Positions 37,355 through 47,194 of a DNA stretch of 64,000 nt are shown here, piece by piece. Numbering within the stretch: the first letter of the stretch is position 1; each line of letters starts with the position of its first letter. A program made the translations under genes and the position numbers. Below the pieces are notes generated by a model. That model ran no database searches and was not told the origin of the DNA. It was given only the letters and a program-made list of their open reading frames with translations. The DNA is from Sphingobacterium bovisgrunnientis. GTDB lineage: Bacteria; Bacteroidota; Bacteroidia; Sphingobacteriales; Sphingobacteriaceae. The stretch spans positions 1-64,000 of the forward strand of contig NZ_WUQY01000018.1 of the NCBI RefSeq assembly GCF_009829085.1, written 5' to 3'.

Positions 37355-38188
37355 ATGTTAAAACAATTATTAAACTTCAAAAAGTGCCTACTTCTATTTA
37401 ATGGCTTATTTCTTTATTTATCATTAGCTTTTGCTCAAAACACTGCAAATAGCAAAAGTACTTTTACAGCGCGATTACTTAATGTAGAAGCTGCTACGAA
37501 CGAAACTTTTCGTTATAATGGTCTTCTTACAAATGGAAACTCTGTAACTACTAATTATAACTTGTCAACAAAACTTCCTGCGGGTTGGCAAATAACGTAT
37601 CGTGTAGATGGTGTAACTGTGACTTCCATTCAAGTGGAGCCAAATATGACAAAAGATATCGGTATCGAAATCACTTGTCCGATCACGACAAAACCTGAAA
37701 CATACAAAATTCCTGTTCAAGCAATTTCAAACGCAGACACGTTAAGTTTAGCATTAGAAGCAGCTGTACGCGGCTCCTATGCTATTGAGCTTACTACGCC
37801 ATCGGGTAGATTATCTGATGAAATAGTCGCTGGAAATAGTAAAGAACTACTTTTGGTTGTAAAGAATACGGGTACATTGCCATTAAACAATGTAGACCTA
37901 TCTTCGCAATTACCAAGTAAGTGGGAAACCAGCTTCGCTCCTTCCACTATCGAACAAATACAACCAGGTCAGCAAACTGATGTTAAAGTTACGTTGAAAG
38001 TTCCTGAAAAAACTATTGCTGGAGACTATGTATCCAAATTAACTGCCAAATCAACTAATGGATCTTCGGAGGTAACATTTCGTATAATGGTCAAAACTTC
38101 AATTCTATCGGGTTGGGTCGGAATACTAATCATTGCAGCAGCTGCTGGTTTGATTTATTATTTGATCCGAAAATATGGAAGAAGATAG
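37355..38188 (+). CDS. Exported NEW3-domain protein, membrane-anchored
   Basis: 277 aa. A signal peptide (about 12-27) is followed by two Ig-like NEW3 repeats (about 30-130 and 135-245). The second is clear in GNSKELLLVVKNTGTLPLNNVDLSSQLP and IQPGQQTDVKVTLKVPEKTIAGDY. A C-terminal transmembrane helix (LSGWVGILIIAAAAGLIYYLI) and a short basic tail anchor it in the inner membrane. It precedes an ABC ATPase and an ABC-2 permease by 37 bp. This trio recurs in bacteria; the NEW3 protein is likely an extracytoplasmic partner of the exporter. Substrate unknown. Confidence 0.82.
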   Translation: MLKQLLNFKKCLLLFNGLFLYLSLAFAQNTANSKSTFTARLLNVEAATNETFRYNGLLTNGNSVTTNYNLSTKLPAGWQITYRVDGVTVTSIQVEPNMTKDIGIEITCPITTKPETYKIPVQAISNADTLSLALEAAVRGSYAIELTTPSGRLSDEIVAGNSKELLLVVKNTGTLPLNNVDLSSQLPSKWETSFAPSTIEQIQPGQQTDVKVTLKVPEKTIAGDYVSKLTAKSTNGSSEVTFRIMVKTSILSGWVGILIIAAAAGLIYYLIRKYGRR

Positions 38189-38225
38189 TACAAGTACCAT
38201 TTAGAATTAAATCACAAGATTTCAC

Positions 38226-39188
38226 ATGAATAATCCAATCATTCAACTGAAGGATTTGAGTAAGTGCTATGGCACAAAGAAAGCTGTTGATAAGCTAAAT
38301 CTTGATATTCACCCAGGTGAAATATTTGGATTGCTTGGGCCAAATGGTGCAGGTAAAACTACAAGTATTCTCATGATGTTAGGTCTAACCGAACCAACAC
38401 GTGGTACAGCAACTGTTTGTGGTTATGATGCAACACGAAATCCTTTAGATGTAAAAAAATTAGTAGGATATCTTCCAGATAATGTTGGTTTTTATCCTGA
38501 TATGACAGCTTTAGAAAATTTATGTTTCATAGCAAACATTAACGGAATAGATGACCGAGAGGCCACTAAATCTGCCCACGATCTACTAGATACCGTAGGT
38601 CTAAATCATGCAGCAAATAATAAAACGGGAACATTTTCTCGAGGCATGAAGCAGCGGCTAGGGCTAGCTGAAGTTTTAATAAAAAAGCCAAAAGTTGTTA
38701 TTTTAGATGAACCCACCTTAGGAATCGATCCTAGTGGAGTGAATGAATTTCTAGAGCTAATTCAACGATTGAGTAAAGATCAAAACCTTACTGTTCTGAT
38801 GTCTTCTCATCATCTCCATCAAGTGCAACGTGTATGCGATCGTGTAGGGATATTTGTTGACGGTAAAATGATTGTCGATGGACCTATTGAAACCCTCGCA
38901 GAGAAATTGCAAATTAATGAAGGGTTTAAAACTATCATTCAACTTGCAGACAAAAATATTGATGCAATCCAACTTGAACAATCTCTAAAGTCCATTTCTG
39001 GATTCAGGTCTATCTCTTTCGACAAGGATGTGTTAAGTATTTATTCAGATCGAGATATCACAGCAGAAGCAGTAAAAACTTTGGTTTACCAAGAGGCGAG
39101 TATCGTTTTTGTACAACGAAACGGATACTCCTTGGATGATATCTATGCAAAGTATTTTGATAATAAAAATTTAAGAGATGAAAAGTAA
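38226..39188 (+). CDS. ABC transporter ATP-binding protein (ABC-2/NosF-like)
   Basis: 320 aa. Walker A GLLGPNGAGKTTS (about 36-48), signature FSRGMKQRLGLA, Walker B KVVILDEPTLGIDP, and H-loop SSHHLHQV. A C-terminal extension of about 100 residues (from ETLAEKLQ) is of the kind common in exporter ATPases that pair with ABC-2 permeases. Its end overlaps the permease start by 11 bp, and the NEW3 gene is 37 bp upstream. It powers export or membrane remodelling together with the next gene; cargo unknown. Confidence 0.92.
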   Translation: MNNPIIQLKDLSKCYGTKKAVDKLNLDIHPGEIFGLLGPNGAGKTTSILMMLGLTEPTRGTATVCGYDATRNPLDVKKLVGYLPDNVGFYPDMTALENLCFIANINGIDDREATKSAHDLLDTVGLNHAANNKTGTFSRGMKQRLGLAEVLIKKPKVVILDEPTLGIDPSGVNEFLELIQRLSKDQNLTVLMSSHHLHQVQRVCDRVGIFVDGKMIVDGPIETLAEKLQINEGFKTIIQLADKNIDAIQLEQSLKSISGFRSISFDKDVLSIYSDRDITAEAVKTLVYQEASIVFVQRNGYSLDDIYAKYFDNKNLRDEK

Positions 39189-40194
39189 AACTAACATCTT
39201 CAAAAGTCATGTTTCACACAGCGGCAAGGAAAAGTCGGGAATCATCCCTTTGGCGATGAAAGTCTTAATTAAGAAAGAAATTGCTTCACATATCCGAAGT
39301 TGGCGATTTATTATCCTAATGGCTTTGATAATATTGACTTTTGGAGCGTCACTATTTGTATCATTTTCGGGATTAAAAGACACAATCAATAATGCACAAG
39401 ATCCAGATAGTGCATTCGTATATTTAAAATTGCTTACATCAAGTGACAATTCCATCCCCCCAGTTCATGTGTTTTTAAACTTTTTGGCACCTCTACTTGG
39501 AATAGCTTTAGGATTTGACGCGATCAACTCGGAGCACAATAGCGGGACATTAACCCGCCTAGTCGCGCAACCTTTATATAGAGATAATTTATTGCTCGCA
39601 AAATTCTTTGCACCTTTAATTATTGTCAGTACAATGCTTACAGCTTTGGTAATGCTCATGATTGGAGCAGGATTTATATCCACCGGAATCAGTATTCAAT
39701 TACAAGAAATCGTTCGCATAATTGCCTTTATTGCTGTGACCATTTTATATGTGGGGTTTTGGTTAAGTGTTGCTATATTTTTGTCTATAGTTTTCCGCCA
39801 AGGGGCTACATCGGCTATGACCGCGATAGGAGTTTGGTTATTTTTCACCATATTCTTTCCTATTGTTGTCAATTTTGTTGTACGACCTTTCATTCCAAAT
39901 CCAAATTATATTTCGGAACAAGAATATCTGGCGTGGCACGAACTGATATTGAATCTGATGCGTCTATCACCTAGTCAACTTTATACGGACGCGACCACAA
40001 GTATTCTCATGCCATCAGTCCGTAGTCTAGGACCTGTTTCCATGGAACAGATGATCGCAGCTATACCATCACCTTTATCGTTTAAAGATAGTATAATGAT
40101 TGTTTGGCCACAGCTTACAGGAATTACAGCTGGAATGATGATCTGTTTCGCTCTATCCTATTTTGTCTTTATGCGAAGAGAAATTAGGTGTTAA
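39178..40194 (+). CDS. ABC-2 type transporter permease
   Basis: 338 aa membrane protein with about six transmembrane segments: first helix FIILMALIILTFGASLFVSF, then FLNFLAPLLGIALGFDAI, a pair near 150-210 and a last helix near the C-terminus. The motif FDAINSEHNSGTLTRLVAQPLYR is typical of NosY-like ABC-2 permeases. It overlaps the ATPase gene by 11 bp, so the two are coupled. A long periplasmic loop (about 235-300) could contact the NEW3 protein; that contact is inference. Confidence 0.9.
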   Translation: MKSKTNIFKSHVSHSGKEKSGIIPLAMKVLIKKEIASHIRSWRFIILMALIILTFGASLFVSFSGLKDTINNAQDPDSAFVYLKLLTSSDNSIPPVHVFLNFLAPLLGIALGFDAINSEHNSGTLTRLVAQPLYRDNLLLAKFFAPLIIVSTMLTALVMLMIGAGFISTGISIQLQEIVRIIAFIAVTILYVGFWLSVAIFLSIVFRQGATSAMTAIGVWLFFTIFFPIVVNFVVRPFIPNPNYISEQEYLAWHELILNLMRLSPSQLYTDATTSILMPSVRSLGPVSMEQMIAAIPSPLSFKDSIMIVWPQLTGITAGMMICFALSYFVFMRREIRC

Positions 40195-40214
40195 TTTATA
40201 TTAATGATATGTAA

Positions 40215-40251
40215 CAAACAAGGCTATCAAATGTGATAGCCTACTTTGTTT
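40215..40251. terminator. Bidirectional terminator between ABC permease and GH92 genes
   Basis: AGGCTATCA (40221-40229) pairs with TGATAGCCT (40234-40242) around a 4-nt loop. The flanking AAACAA and TTTGTTT extend the pairing with one mismatch. Confidence 0.75.
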
Positions 40252-40256
40252 AAATA

Positions 40257-42554
40257 TTATTTCTTTTCTGTACTGATTGAATAAGGGAAATCAGCTACAG
40301 TGGTACCACGTGAGGTATTTGGAACTTTATCCATTGTAAAATTTAATACCGAACCTTTAACCAGTTCACTGTGTTTAAGGTAATTTTTGCTGTAATTTTT
40401 TCCGTTTACTTGCAAAGATTTAATGTATCGGTTCTCATCTGAATTATTAGCCGAATGAATCTCTACCTTTTTGCCATTATCCAAATGCAAGACTACCTTA
40501 TCAAATAAAGGAGATCCGATAACATACTCATCTACAGCAGGTGTTACAGGATAAAATCCCAAAGCAGAAAATACATACCATGCTGAAGTCTGTCCATTAT
40601 CCTCATCACCACAGTACCCATCTGGATTTGGAGAGTACATTTTATCCATAGTCTCTCTAACCCAATATTGTGATTTCCACGGCGCACCTACATAATTGTA
40701 TAAGTACGTCATATGCTGTATGGGTTGATTACCGTGAGCATATTGTCCCATATTTACAATTTGCATTTCTCGAATCTCATGGATTGGAAATCCATAATAA
40801 CTATCATCAAATATTGGAGGTAAAATAAACACAGAATCAAGTTTTGTTTCCATAGCTTTATTTCCGCCCATCAATTTTGCTAATCCAGCGAAATCTTGGA
40901 AAACAGACCAACTGTAGTGCCAGCTATTTCCCTCAGTGAAAGCATCACCCCACTTGAATGGATTAAAAGGAGATTGGAATGTACCATCTTGATTTTTACC
41001 ACGCATTAAACCTGTAGATTTATCAAATAGCTTTTGGTAATTGTAGGAACGATTTTCGTATAAATCTAAATCTTCTTTAGGTTTACCTAAACTCTTAGCT
41101 AATTGGCGTATAGAGAAATCATCATAAGAATATTCTAAACTTCGCGCTACATTCTCGTGAATTTTGACATCATAAGGTACGTAGCCCAATTCATTGTAAT
41201 AATTTGCACCTGCACGTCCCACAGCAGTCATCGGACCTGCATTTTTAGAACCTTTTACTAGACCTTCATATAATGTTTCAATATCTTTTGAACGCACACC
41301 TTTAATCCAAGCATCCGCCACTACGGAAGCTGAATTATTACCCACCATGATATTGCGGTAGCCAGGACTTGCCCATTCAGGTAACCATCCTCCTTCACGA
41401 TATGTATTAGCCAATCCTTCTTGTATCTTCAAATTCACTTCAGGGTACATCAAATTCAAAAATGGGAACAAGGCTCTAAAAGTATCCCAAAAACCAGTGT
41501 CTGTGAACATATAGCCAGGAAGAACTTTTCCGTTGTACGGGGAATAATGTACGATCTGATTATTCGCGTCATATTCGTAAAACATACGCGGGAACAATAG
41601 AGAACGGTATAAACATGAATAAAATGTACGCAATTGATCTATTGTGCCGCCTTGAACTTCGATTTTACCCAATTCCTTGTTCCAGACATCCTCTCCTTTT
41701 TTCTTTATTTGATCGAAAGTTTGATTATGAAGCTCTCTCAAGTTTAATTGTGCTTGATCATGAGAAATAAATGATGATGCCACTTTAACCAAAACAGGAT
41801 CCTGTTTGCCTGAAGTTTTAAATCCTAAGATTGCGCCGACATGATCAGACTTAACCATATAACGGCCATCTTGCATAACTGAATCTGCAAAAGTCGAAAC
41901 TTCTTGGAATGGTTTGTTAAATTCTAAAACAAAATAATTTTTGAAATTATCAGGCACGCCACCACTATTTTTGGTTGAATACCCAATAATTTTGTTCTCT
42001 TTTGGAATGACTTCTACATAAGATCCTTTGTCAAAAGCATCAATTAATACGTAAGCTTTGTCTGTTTTAGGGAAAGAAAAACGAAAATATGCAGCACGTT
42101 CAGTCGGCGTCACCTCGACATTGGTATCGTAATCTGCTAGATAAACAGCATAATAATGCGGCTTTGCAACTTCCGCTTTGTGCGAAAAATAACTTGACCG
42201 CTTGTCTTGGTCAAATGTTTTATTATCCACCATTGCCATAATACTGAATTGACCATAATCATTCATCCATGGCGAAGGTTGATGTGTCTGTTTTATTCCC
42301 CTGATTTTTTCAGAAGTATAGGTATACATCCATCCGTCTCCCATTTTTCCTGTTTGAGGACTCCAAAAATTCATTCCCCAAGGAACTGCAATTGCTGGAT
42401 ATGTATTACCACTTGACAGAAAATAGGTTGATTGTGTACCCACCAATGTACTGACATAATCTAACGGTTTTCCAACATTTGTGATCCGTTGCGCAAATGA
42501 ATTAGAAAATAAGGAAACAAGGGTTATTACTACTAAAATAAACTTTGGTTTCAT
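40257..42554 (-). CDS. Exported GH92 family alpha-mannosidase
   Basis: 765 aa with a signal peptide (MKPKFILVVITLVSLFSNSFAQ). The N-terminal beta-sandwich begins DYVSTLVGT and NTYPAIAVPWGMNFWSPQTG, and the (alpha/alpha)6 domain carries FTDTGFWDTFRALFPF, GNSWHYSWSVFQD, and GYCGDEDNGQTSAWYVF (about 643-659) with calcium and catalytic acidic residues. GH92 enzymes are calcium-dependent exo-alpha-mannosidases acting on N-glycan or yeast-mannan chains; linkage (often alpha-1,2) is not readable here. It has its own promoter box. Confidence 0.93.
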   Translation of the reverse strand: MKPKFILVVITLVSLFSNSFAQRITNVGKPLDYVSTLVGTQSTYFLSSGNTYPAIAVPWGMNFWSPQTGKMGDGWMYTYTSEKIRGIKQTHQPSPWMNDYGQFSIMAMVDNKTFDQDKRSSYFSHKAEVAKPHYYAVYLADYDTNVEVTPTERAAYFRFSFPKTDKAYVLIDAFDKGSYVEVIPKENKIIGYSTKNSGGVPDNFKNYFVLEFNKPFQEVSTFADSVMQDGRYMVKSDHVGAILGFKTSGKQDPVLVKVASSFISHDQAQLNLRELHNQTFDQIKKKGEDVWNKELGKIEVQGGTIDQLRTFYSCLYRSLLFPRMFYEYDANNQIVHYSPYNGKVLPGYMFTDTGFWDTFRALFPFLNLMYPEVNLKIQEGLANTYREGGWLPEWASPGYRNIMVGNNSASVVADAWIKGVRSKDIETLYEGLVKGSKNAGPMTAVGRAGANYYNELGYVPYDVKIHENVARSLEYSYDDFSIRQLAKSLGKPKEDLDLYENRSYNYQKLFDKSTGLMRGKNQDGTFQSPFNPFKWGDAFTEGNSWHYSWSVFQDFAGLAKLMGGNKAMETKLDSVFILPPIFDDSYYGFPIHEIREMQIVNMGQYAHGNQPIQHMTYLYNYVGAPWKSQYWVRETMDKMYSPNPDGYCGDEDNGQTSAWYVFSALGFYPVTPAVDEYVIGSPLFDKVVLHLDNGKKVEIHSANNSDENRYIKSLQVNGKNYSKNYLKHSELVKGSVLNFTMDKVPNTSRGTTVADFPYSISTEKK

Positions 42555-42604
42555 CTTGGTTATAATTTAATTGTGTTAAAGATGAAAAAAAATAGCGATA
42601 AAGA

Positions 42605-42612
42605 CAAAGCTA
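42605..42612 (-). promoter_or_regulatory. Candidate promoter box for the GH92 gene
   Basis: The minus strand reads TAGCTTTG, an exact TAnnTTTG match, 50 nt upstream of the GH92 ATG and just beyond the stop of the quinone oxidoreductase gene. Confidence 0.4.
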
Positions 42613-42627
42613 AATTATTTTAGCAAT

Positions 42628-43599
42628 CTAAAAGACTATAACTAGCTTACCTAAGAAATCACCACTTTCCATTAAAGAATGTGCCTGTGAAGCCTCGTGA
42701 ATACTAAATTTTCTAAATATTTGGGACTTCAATTTACCTTCATTAAGTAATGGTAAAACTTTCTTTACAATATCTTCTGTCAGACTTTGTTTAAATTCTA
42801 CAGATCGATTTCTTAATGTGCTGCCAGAGATAGTCAATCTTTTTTGCATCAATTTAAATAAATTTAAATCTACCTTCGCTCCCTCCATTGCATTGATGTA
42901 AATCAATCTACCTTCTTCGTTTAATACATTTATATTCTTGTTGAAATAATCTCCACCTATGTAATCTAATACAATATCTACTTTATTCGAATTTAAAATT
43001 TCTTCAAAATCTTGTTCATTATAATTGATAACGACATCTGCTCCTAATGATTTAACAAAATCTGACTTTTCATATGTACTTACGGTAGTGACAACCTTTG
43101 CACCAAATAACTTTGCCAATTGAATCGCCGTCGATCCAATTCCGCCTGCACCTCCATGAATAAGTGCAGCTTCTCCTTTTTGAAGATTACCTCGTTGAAA
43201 TAGATTATGCCAAACTGTAAATACTGTTTCTGGCAATGTAGCGCCAGTTTCAAAACTTACCTGATCAGGTAAAGGAATGACAGAACCGTAATGTACTTTA
43301 ACATATTCAGCATAGCCAGCACCTGGAACTAATGCCATTACCCGCTGTCCACAATTAAATCCACTCACCTTCTCCCCGATATCTTCTACAATACCCGCCA
43401 CTTCCAAACCTGGGATATCCTGTGATACTCCGTTGGGTGCAGGATATTTTCCTTGACGCTGAAATACATCTGGACGGTTTATTCCTGCAGCTTTCACTTT
43501 AACTAAGACCTCATATTCGCTTAAATTTGGAACTTCTCTTTCCTGAACTTGCAAAACATCAGCATTACCAAATTCACTAATCACAACAGCCTTCATCAT
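42628..43599 (-). CDS. NAD(P)H-quinone oxidoreductase (zinc-independent MDR family)
   Basis: 323 aa of the medium-chain dehydrogenase/reductase type. The N-terminal GroES-like domain holds VKAAGINRPDVFQRQGKYP, and the Rossmann domain holds GGAGGIGSTAIQLAKLFGA. The structural and catalytic zinc ligands of alcohol dehydrogenases are absent, as expected for quinone reductases of the PIG3/QOR group. It probably reduces quinones or reactive carbonyls with NAD(P)H in the cytoplasm. Its start lies 3 bp after the stop of the outer-membrane receptor gene. Two consecutive ATGs (MMKAVV) leave the exact start open by one codon. Confidence 0.9.
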   Translation of the reverse strand: MMKAVVISEFGNADVLQVQEREVPNLSEYEVLVKVKAAGINRPDVFQRQGKYPAPNGVSQDIPGLEVAGIVEDIGEKVSGFNCGQRVMALVPGAGYAEYVKVHYGSVIPLPDQVSFETGATLPETVFTVWHNLFQRGNLQKGEAALIHGGAGGIGSTAIQLAKLFGAKVVTTVSTYEKSDFVKSLGADVVINYNEQDFEEILNSNKVDIVLDYIGGDYFNKNINVLNEEGRLIYINAMEGAKVDLNLFKLMQKRLTISGSTLRNRSVEFKQSLTEDIVKKVLPLLNEGKLKSQIFRKFSIHEASQAHSLMESGDFLGKLVIVF

Positions 43600-43602
43600 A
43601 AT

Positions 43603-46317
43603 TTATTTTTGCATTCTTATATTTAGGGATAACATAAAATATCTTCCCAATCTGTTCTTCCGCTCTTCAAAAACATCATTACCAATATATTCAGAATAAA
43701 TCCCCATCTGTGTATTCTGATCAAACAAGTCGTAGGCTTGCAAGCGCAATAAAGCAGTTCTATTGTGCAAAAATGTCAACTCCATAAATGCATTCATCAT
43801 AGTCTGATTCACATTCATGAATTTATTGATATAACCATCATTATAACGTTGAGACATTTCAAAGCCAAGCGAAAAATTATCCTTCACATATCCCTTTGCT
43901 CCAAGTCCCATGAAAAGAGTTTCTACATTAATTTTTGTACGAAAAGGAATGTCATAACTCGCTTTGTTACGTGAATAATTAGCATTAAACATACTTTCTA
44001 AAAAATCATTTAAAGAGTATTTCAACTGCACAGATTGATTGAAAATAAATTGTTTAGTAGTCCTTTCCCGATCCTCAATAAATGAAATATTGTTATAATA
44101 ATCAAAACCACCGGACATATCAAACATCCAATTATCATCATTAAAAGGTGTATTAAATACATAATTCCATTTCCAATCGTAATACCCATTTGCATTTCGA
44201 AAGGTCGTTTGTTGGATAGTTGTATTTTCAAGTGGCTTTTTATCCGTTACAATTTTATCCTTCACATAGTTATATGAGAAATTTGATTCTACATATTGCA
44301 TACGAGTGGGAATAAACGCCCGCAATGAAGTAACAAAGCCATGTGAAAATTCTGATTTTAACTCTGGATTACCTAGGATAATATTTCTTGAATTGGTATT
44401 ATTTAAAACCGGAACAATCTGAAAAAAACTAGGCTGATTATTTCTACCTCTATAGCTTACTTGAAAATCAACATTTGATGATAATTTATAGCTAAAGTTC
44501 GTAGTAGGTACTAAGTTGATATTCTCGTAGTTATATTCTAATGTGTCATTCAATACTTTACCATTCATTCGAATTGGCTGCACAGCAAATCCAAGGTTGA
44601 ATTTGACTCTTTTATTAGGTGTAAATTGGTAGATTAATCCTACTTTATTGCTGTTAAACTTATAGCCATAATCCACTGTTAAAGAATCTAAAATATTCGA
44701 TTGCCGAGCATCCAACCAATTATATACATACCGCTGTGCATCAATTTTATTATGATCATACTCATACCTAAATTCAAAAACACTGTGACTCATAAATGGT
44801 TCAACAAATGAAAGTGATAAATTGGTAGATCCATTCTTATTTCTTTGATCAATAAATTGATTATTCAATTCATCCGTATAATCAATAACATCTTTACTAT
44901 ATACAGAATACTCCTCATTAACAAATTGTCTGTTTTTTAAGGTATATGATTTAGCATTTAATTTACCTACCAATTTTCGATCTTTCTTTTCAAAATATTT
45001 AGAATAAATGACATCAATATCAGCAATTGGAATTTTATGCGTGGATGAATCTCTATTGGTACCCTTATTTATCTGTTGGAAGTTACTTAAAACAGATTCT
45101 TTATTATTAAATACTGACTTCTTATTGTAAGTTAGATTTCCTTCTACTTTAACAATATCTTTGTTTAATAATTTTCCGTCTAAAAAAAACCTCAATTTGT
45201 GATTATCGTCTTCTTGTTCTTCGTCGTAGTTTTCATTTTTTGTGATTGTGTTTCCTATATATGAAGATTTAAGCCCTGAATATCCACTTATTGAAGTGTT
45301 TTTCTTAATATAGCTATACGATGTATTTAGTCTTGATTGTTTCCCAATCTTTTTAGCCATATTTATTCCAATAGAAGATGTCGTATTGATACCATCAATT
45401 GGGTCTATGAATTCATCAATATCTAATGTAGTATTGGTTCTTTTCCCTCCTGAAATATCTCCGTATGAAAATAAATTTGTATTGGTATTATTAAATGATC
45501 CTAATAGAGATAACTCATTGCCATCATTAAATCGATTCAGACCAAAGCTTCCTAAATAACGACCATTAGTACCAGACCCAATTGTCATCTGTCCGAAGTG
45601 AAGAATTTTTCGGTCTTCTTTTAGATTTATATTTAATAACTTTTCTTTCTCTTGGTAATCGGCTATGCCAGTTTCTGCGCCCTCATTTTTATTATTAAGT
45701 TCGATCAATTGTATATTATTGATATAATCAACAGGAAGATTTTTAGTAGCGGTAATAATATCACCTCCAAAAAACTCATTGTTATTTACTTTGACTTTTT
45801 TAATGTGGTAGCCATTAAAATATACAGAACCATCTCTTGTTATCTGAAATCCTGGAATCTTTTTCAATCCATCTTCTAAAAGCGTTTGCTTTCGAAATGA
45901 GAATGCACCCAAATTATACTGAATCGTATCACCATTAATCACCATTGGGATAACTCTGGTGACTGAAACATCGGGTATAATGTAGTTTATTTTTTGTAGA
46001 ATCACATCTGGTGCTACAAAATTCTGATCAGTAAGGTTAAGTATAAAACTTTTCGATTTGCTGAGATAGCCTAACATATTATAACTTACCTGTATTTGCT
46101 TAACGTTTAGATCATTAAATAAATATTTGCCGAGAGAATTAGTGACGCGGAATAAAGTATCATTTTCAATATGCAATTTTACTATAACATCTTTAATAGG
46201 GGTTCCCAAAGAATCCTTTACAGTACCACTAAATTGAATTTGCGCGTATAGAGAATTGCTCGTTAAAAATATAACAAAGGCAAAAAAGAAGATTATGTTT
46301 CGCAGAAAAAAATACAC
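43603..46317 (-). CDS. Outer-membrane beta-barrel protein with carboxypeptidase-regulatory-like N-domain (TonB-receptor-like)
   Basis: 904 aa, GTG start directly before a signal peptide (FLRNIIFFFAFVIFLTSNSLYAQ). Residues about 27-110 form a CarboxypepD_reg-like sandwich (IQFSGTVKDSLGTPIKDVIVKL). A plug-like segment follows (about 125-225; LEDGLKKIPGFQI, FNGYHIKKVKVNNNEFFGGD). The remainder is a long beta-barrel with many aromatic strand ends, finishing YFMLSLNIRMQK. No SusD partner is adjacent, and the plug looks degenerate, so it fits the outer-membrane-beta-barrel family rather than a classical SusC. Ligand unknown; the downstream quinone reductase gives no hint. Confidence 0.86.
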   Translation of the reverse strand: MYFFLRNIIFFFAFVIFLTSNSLYAQIQFSGTVKDSLGTPIKDVIVKLHIENDTLFRVTNSLGKYLFNDLNVKQIQVSYNMLGYLSKSKSFILNLTDQNFVAPDVILQKINYIIPDVSVTRVIPMVINGDTIQYNLGAFSFRKQTLLEDGLKKIPGFQITRDGSVYFNGYHIKKVKVNNNEFFGGDIITATKNLPVDYINNIQLIELNNKNEGAETGIADYQEKEKLLNINLKEDRKILHFGQMTIGSGTNGRYLGSFGLNRFNDGNELSLLGSFNNTNTNLFSYGDISGGKRTNTTLDIDEFIDPIDGINTTSSIGINMAKKIGKQSRLNTSYSYIKKNTSISGYSGLKSSYIGNTITKNENYDEEQEDDNHKLRFFLDGKLLNKDIVKVEGNLTYNKKSVFNNKESVLSNFQQINKGTNRDSSTHKIPIADIDVIYSKYFEKKDRKLVGKLNAKSYTLKNRQFVNEEYSVYSKDVIDYTDELNNQFIDQRNKNGSTNLSLSFVEPFMSHSVFEFRYEYDHNKIDAQRYVYNWLDARQSNILDSLTVDYGYKFNSNKVGLIYQFTPNKRVKFNLGFAVQPIRMNGKVLNDTLEYNYENINLVPTTNFSYKLSSNVDFQVSYRGRNNQPSFFQIVPVLNNTNSRNIILGNPELKSEFSHGFVTSLRAFIPTRMQYVESNFSYNYVKDKIVTDKKPLENTTIQQTTFRNANGYYDWKWNYVFNTPFNDDNWMFDMSGGFDYYNNISFIEDRERTTKQFIFNQSVQLKYSLNDFLESMFNANYSRNKASYDIPFRTKINVETLFMGLGAKGYVKDNFSLGFEMSQRYNDGYINKFMNVNQTMMNAFMELTFLHNRTALLRLQAYDLFDQNTQMGIYSEYIGNDVFEERKNRLGRYFMLSLNIRMQK

Positions 46318-46417
46318 AGTTTAATGCATCAATACCGTTTATCAATATACTAAATAAAATACATTGAAAAAATGCTAAGGGCAATTTTATATAAAACGAG
46401 AAAGTTAAATTTATAGT

Positions 46418-46456
46418 ATAAAAAAAGGAAGATATTGTTTATCAATATCTTCCTTT
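46418..46456 (-). terminator. Intrinsic terminator of the ferritin gene
   Basis: A perfect 14-bp stem, AAAGGAAGATATTG (46424-46437) with CAATATCTTCCTTT (46443-46456), has a 5-nt loop. Read on the minus strand, a T-run follows, 26 bp after the ferritin stop. Confidence 0.85.
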
Positions 46457-46482
46457 CGTATTTTTGACTTTGGGATAATTAA

Positions 46483-47010
46483 TTATTCACCATCAAAACA
46501 AACTTTTACCAAATGTCTATCGATTTCCCAACGACCTGTACCCTCTTCTCCAATCACATCAAATAATTCTAAAATTCTACGACATACGAATTCTTCTTCA
46601 ACTTGCTCTGATAAGAACCAACCTAAAAAGTTGAAAGTCACATAGTCTTTAGACTTAGCACATTTGTCCGCAATGTTATTAAATTGCTCCGTAACAAACA
46701 TTTCTTGTTCTAATGCTTGTTCAAATACACCACGGAAAGATTCAAAATCATTTGGAATATTTGTTACTTCTGGTGAGATTGCTTTACCGCCACGGCTGCT
46801 TACGTAATTGAATAATTTTAACATATGCTCACGTTCCTCATCAGATTGTTTTGCAAAAAATTTAGCAGCATTGTCCAAACCTTGATCACCACACCATGCT
46901 GACATCGCTAAATAAATAGCTGATGAATGTGCTTCGACTTTGATTTGGGCGTTTAATATATTTTCGATCTCTTCAGACAAAGATGATTTCAATTTCAATA
47001 AATCTTTCAT
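46483..47010 (-). CDS. Ferritin (non-haem iron storage)
   Basis: 175 aa four-helix ferritin. The di-iron centre residues are visible in AQIKVEAHSSAIYLAMSAW (first Glu of helix A), KQSDEEREHM (EExxH of helix B), and the later Glu residues in FEQALEQEMFVTEQFN and WFLSEQVEEE. It should assemble as a 24-mer that oxidises Fe(II) and stores ferric mineral in the cytoplasm. It is monocistronic with its own promoter box and a strong terminator. Confidence 0.95.
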   Translation of the reverse strand: MKDLLKLKSSLSEEIENILNAQIKVEAHSSAIYLAMSAWCGDQGLDNAAKFFAKQSDEEREHMLKLFNYVSSRGGKAISPEVTNIPNDFESFRGVFEQALEQEMFVTEQFNNIADKCAKSKDYVTFNFLGWFLSEQVEEEFVCRRILELFDVIGEEGTGRWEIDRHLVKVCFDGE

Positions 47011-47087
47011 ATATGTAAAGTTTAATAGTTACAATTTTTGTATTAACAATTATAAGTAGCAATAGTTGTACCACTCATTTACTAATA

Positions 47088-47095
47088 CAAAGATA
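47088..47095 (-). promoter_or_regulatory. Candidate promoter box for ferritin
   Basis: The minus strand reads TATCTTTG, an exact TAnnTTTG match, 77 nt before the ferritin ATG, giving a 5' leader of about 70 nt. Confidence 0.45.
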
Positions 47096-47194
47096 GGATG
47101 AAGAGATGTGAATTGTATAAAAAAAGTGTTATACGAATTCAGTCTAAATTAGACTCGTAAGATGTAAGTTGTTTGGAATCAGTATAATTAAAAT

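Noticed and set aside
43603..46317. SusC of a polysaccharide utilisation locus with the GH92 gene
   Set aside because: No SusD gene is adjacent, the plug looks atypical, and a quinone oxidoreductase with a separate promoter for GH92 lies between them.
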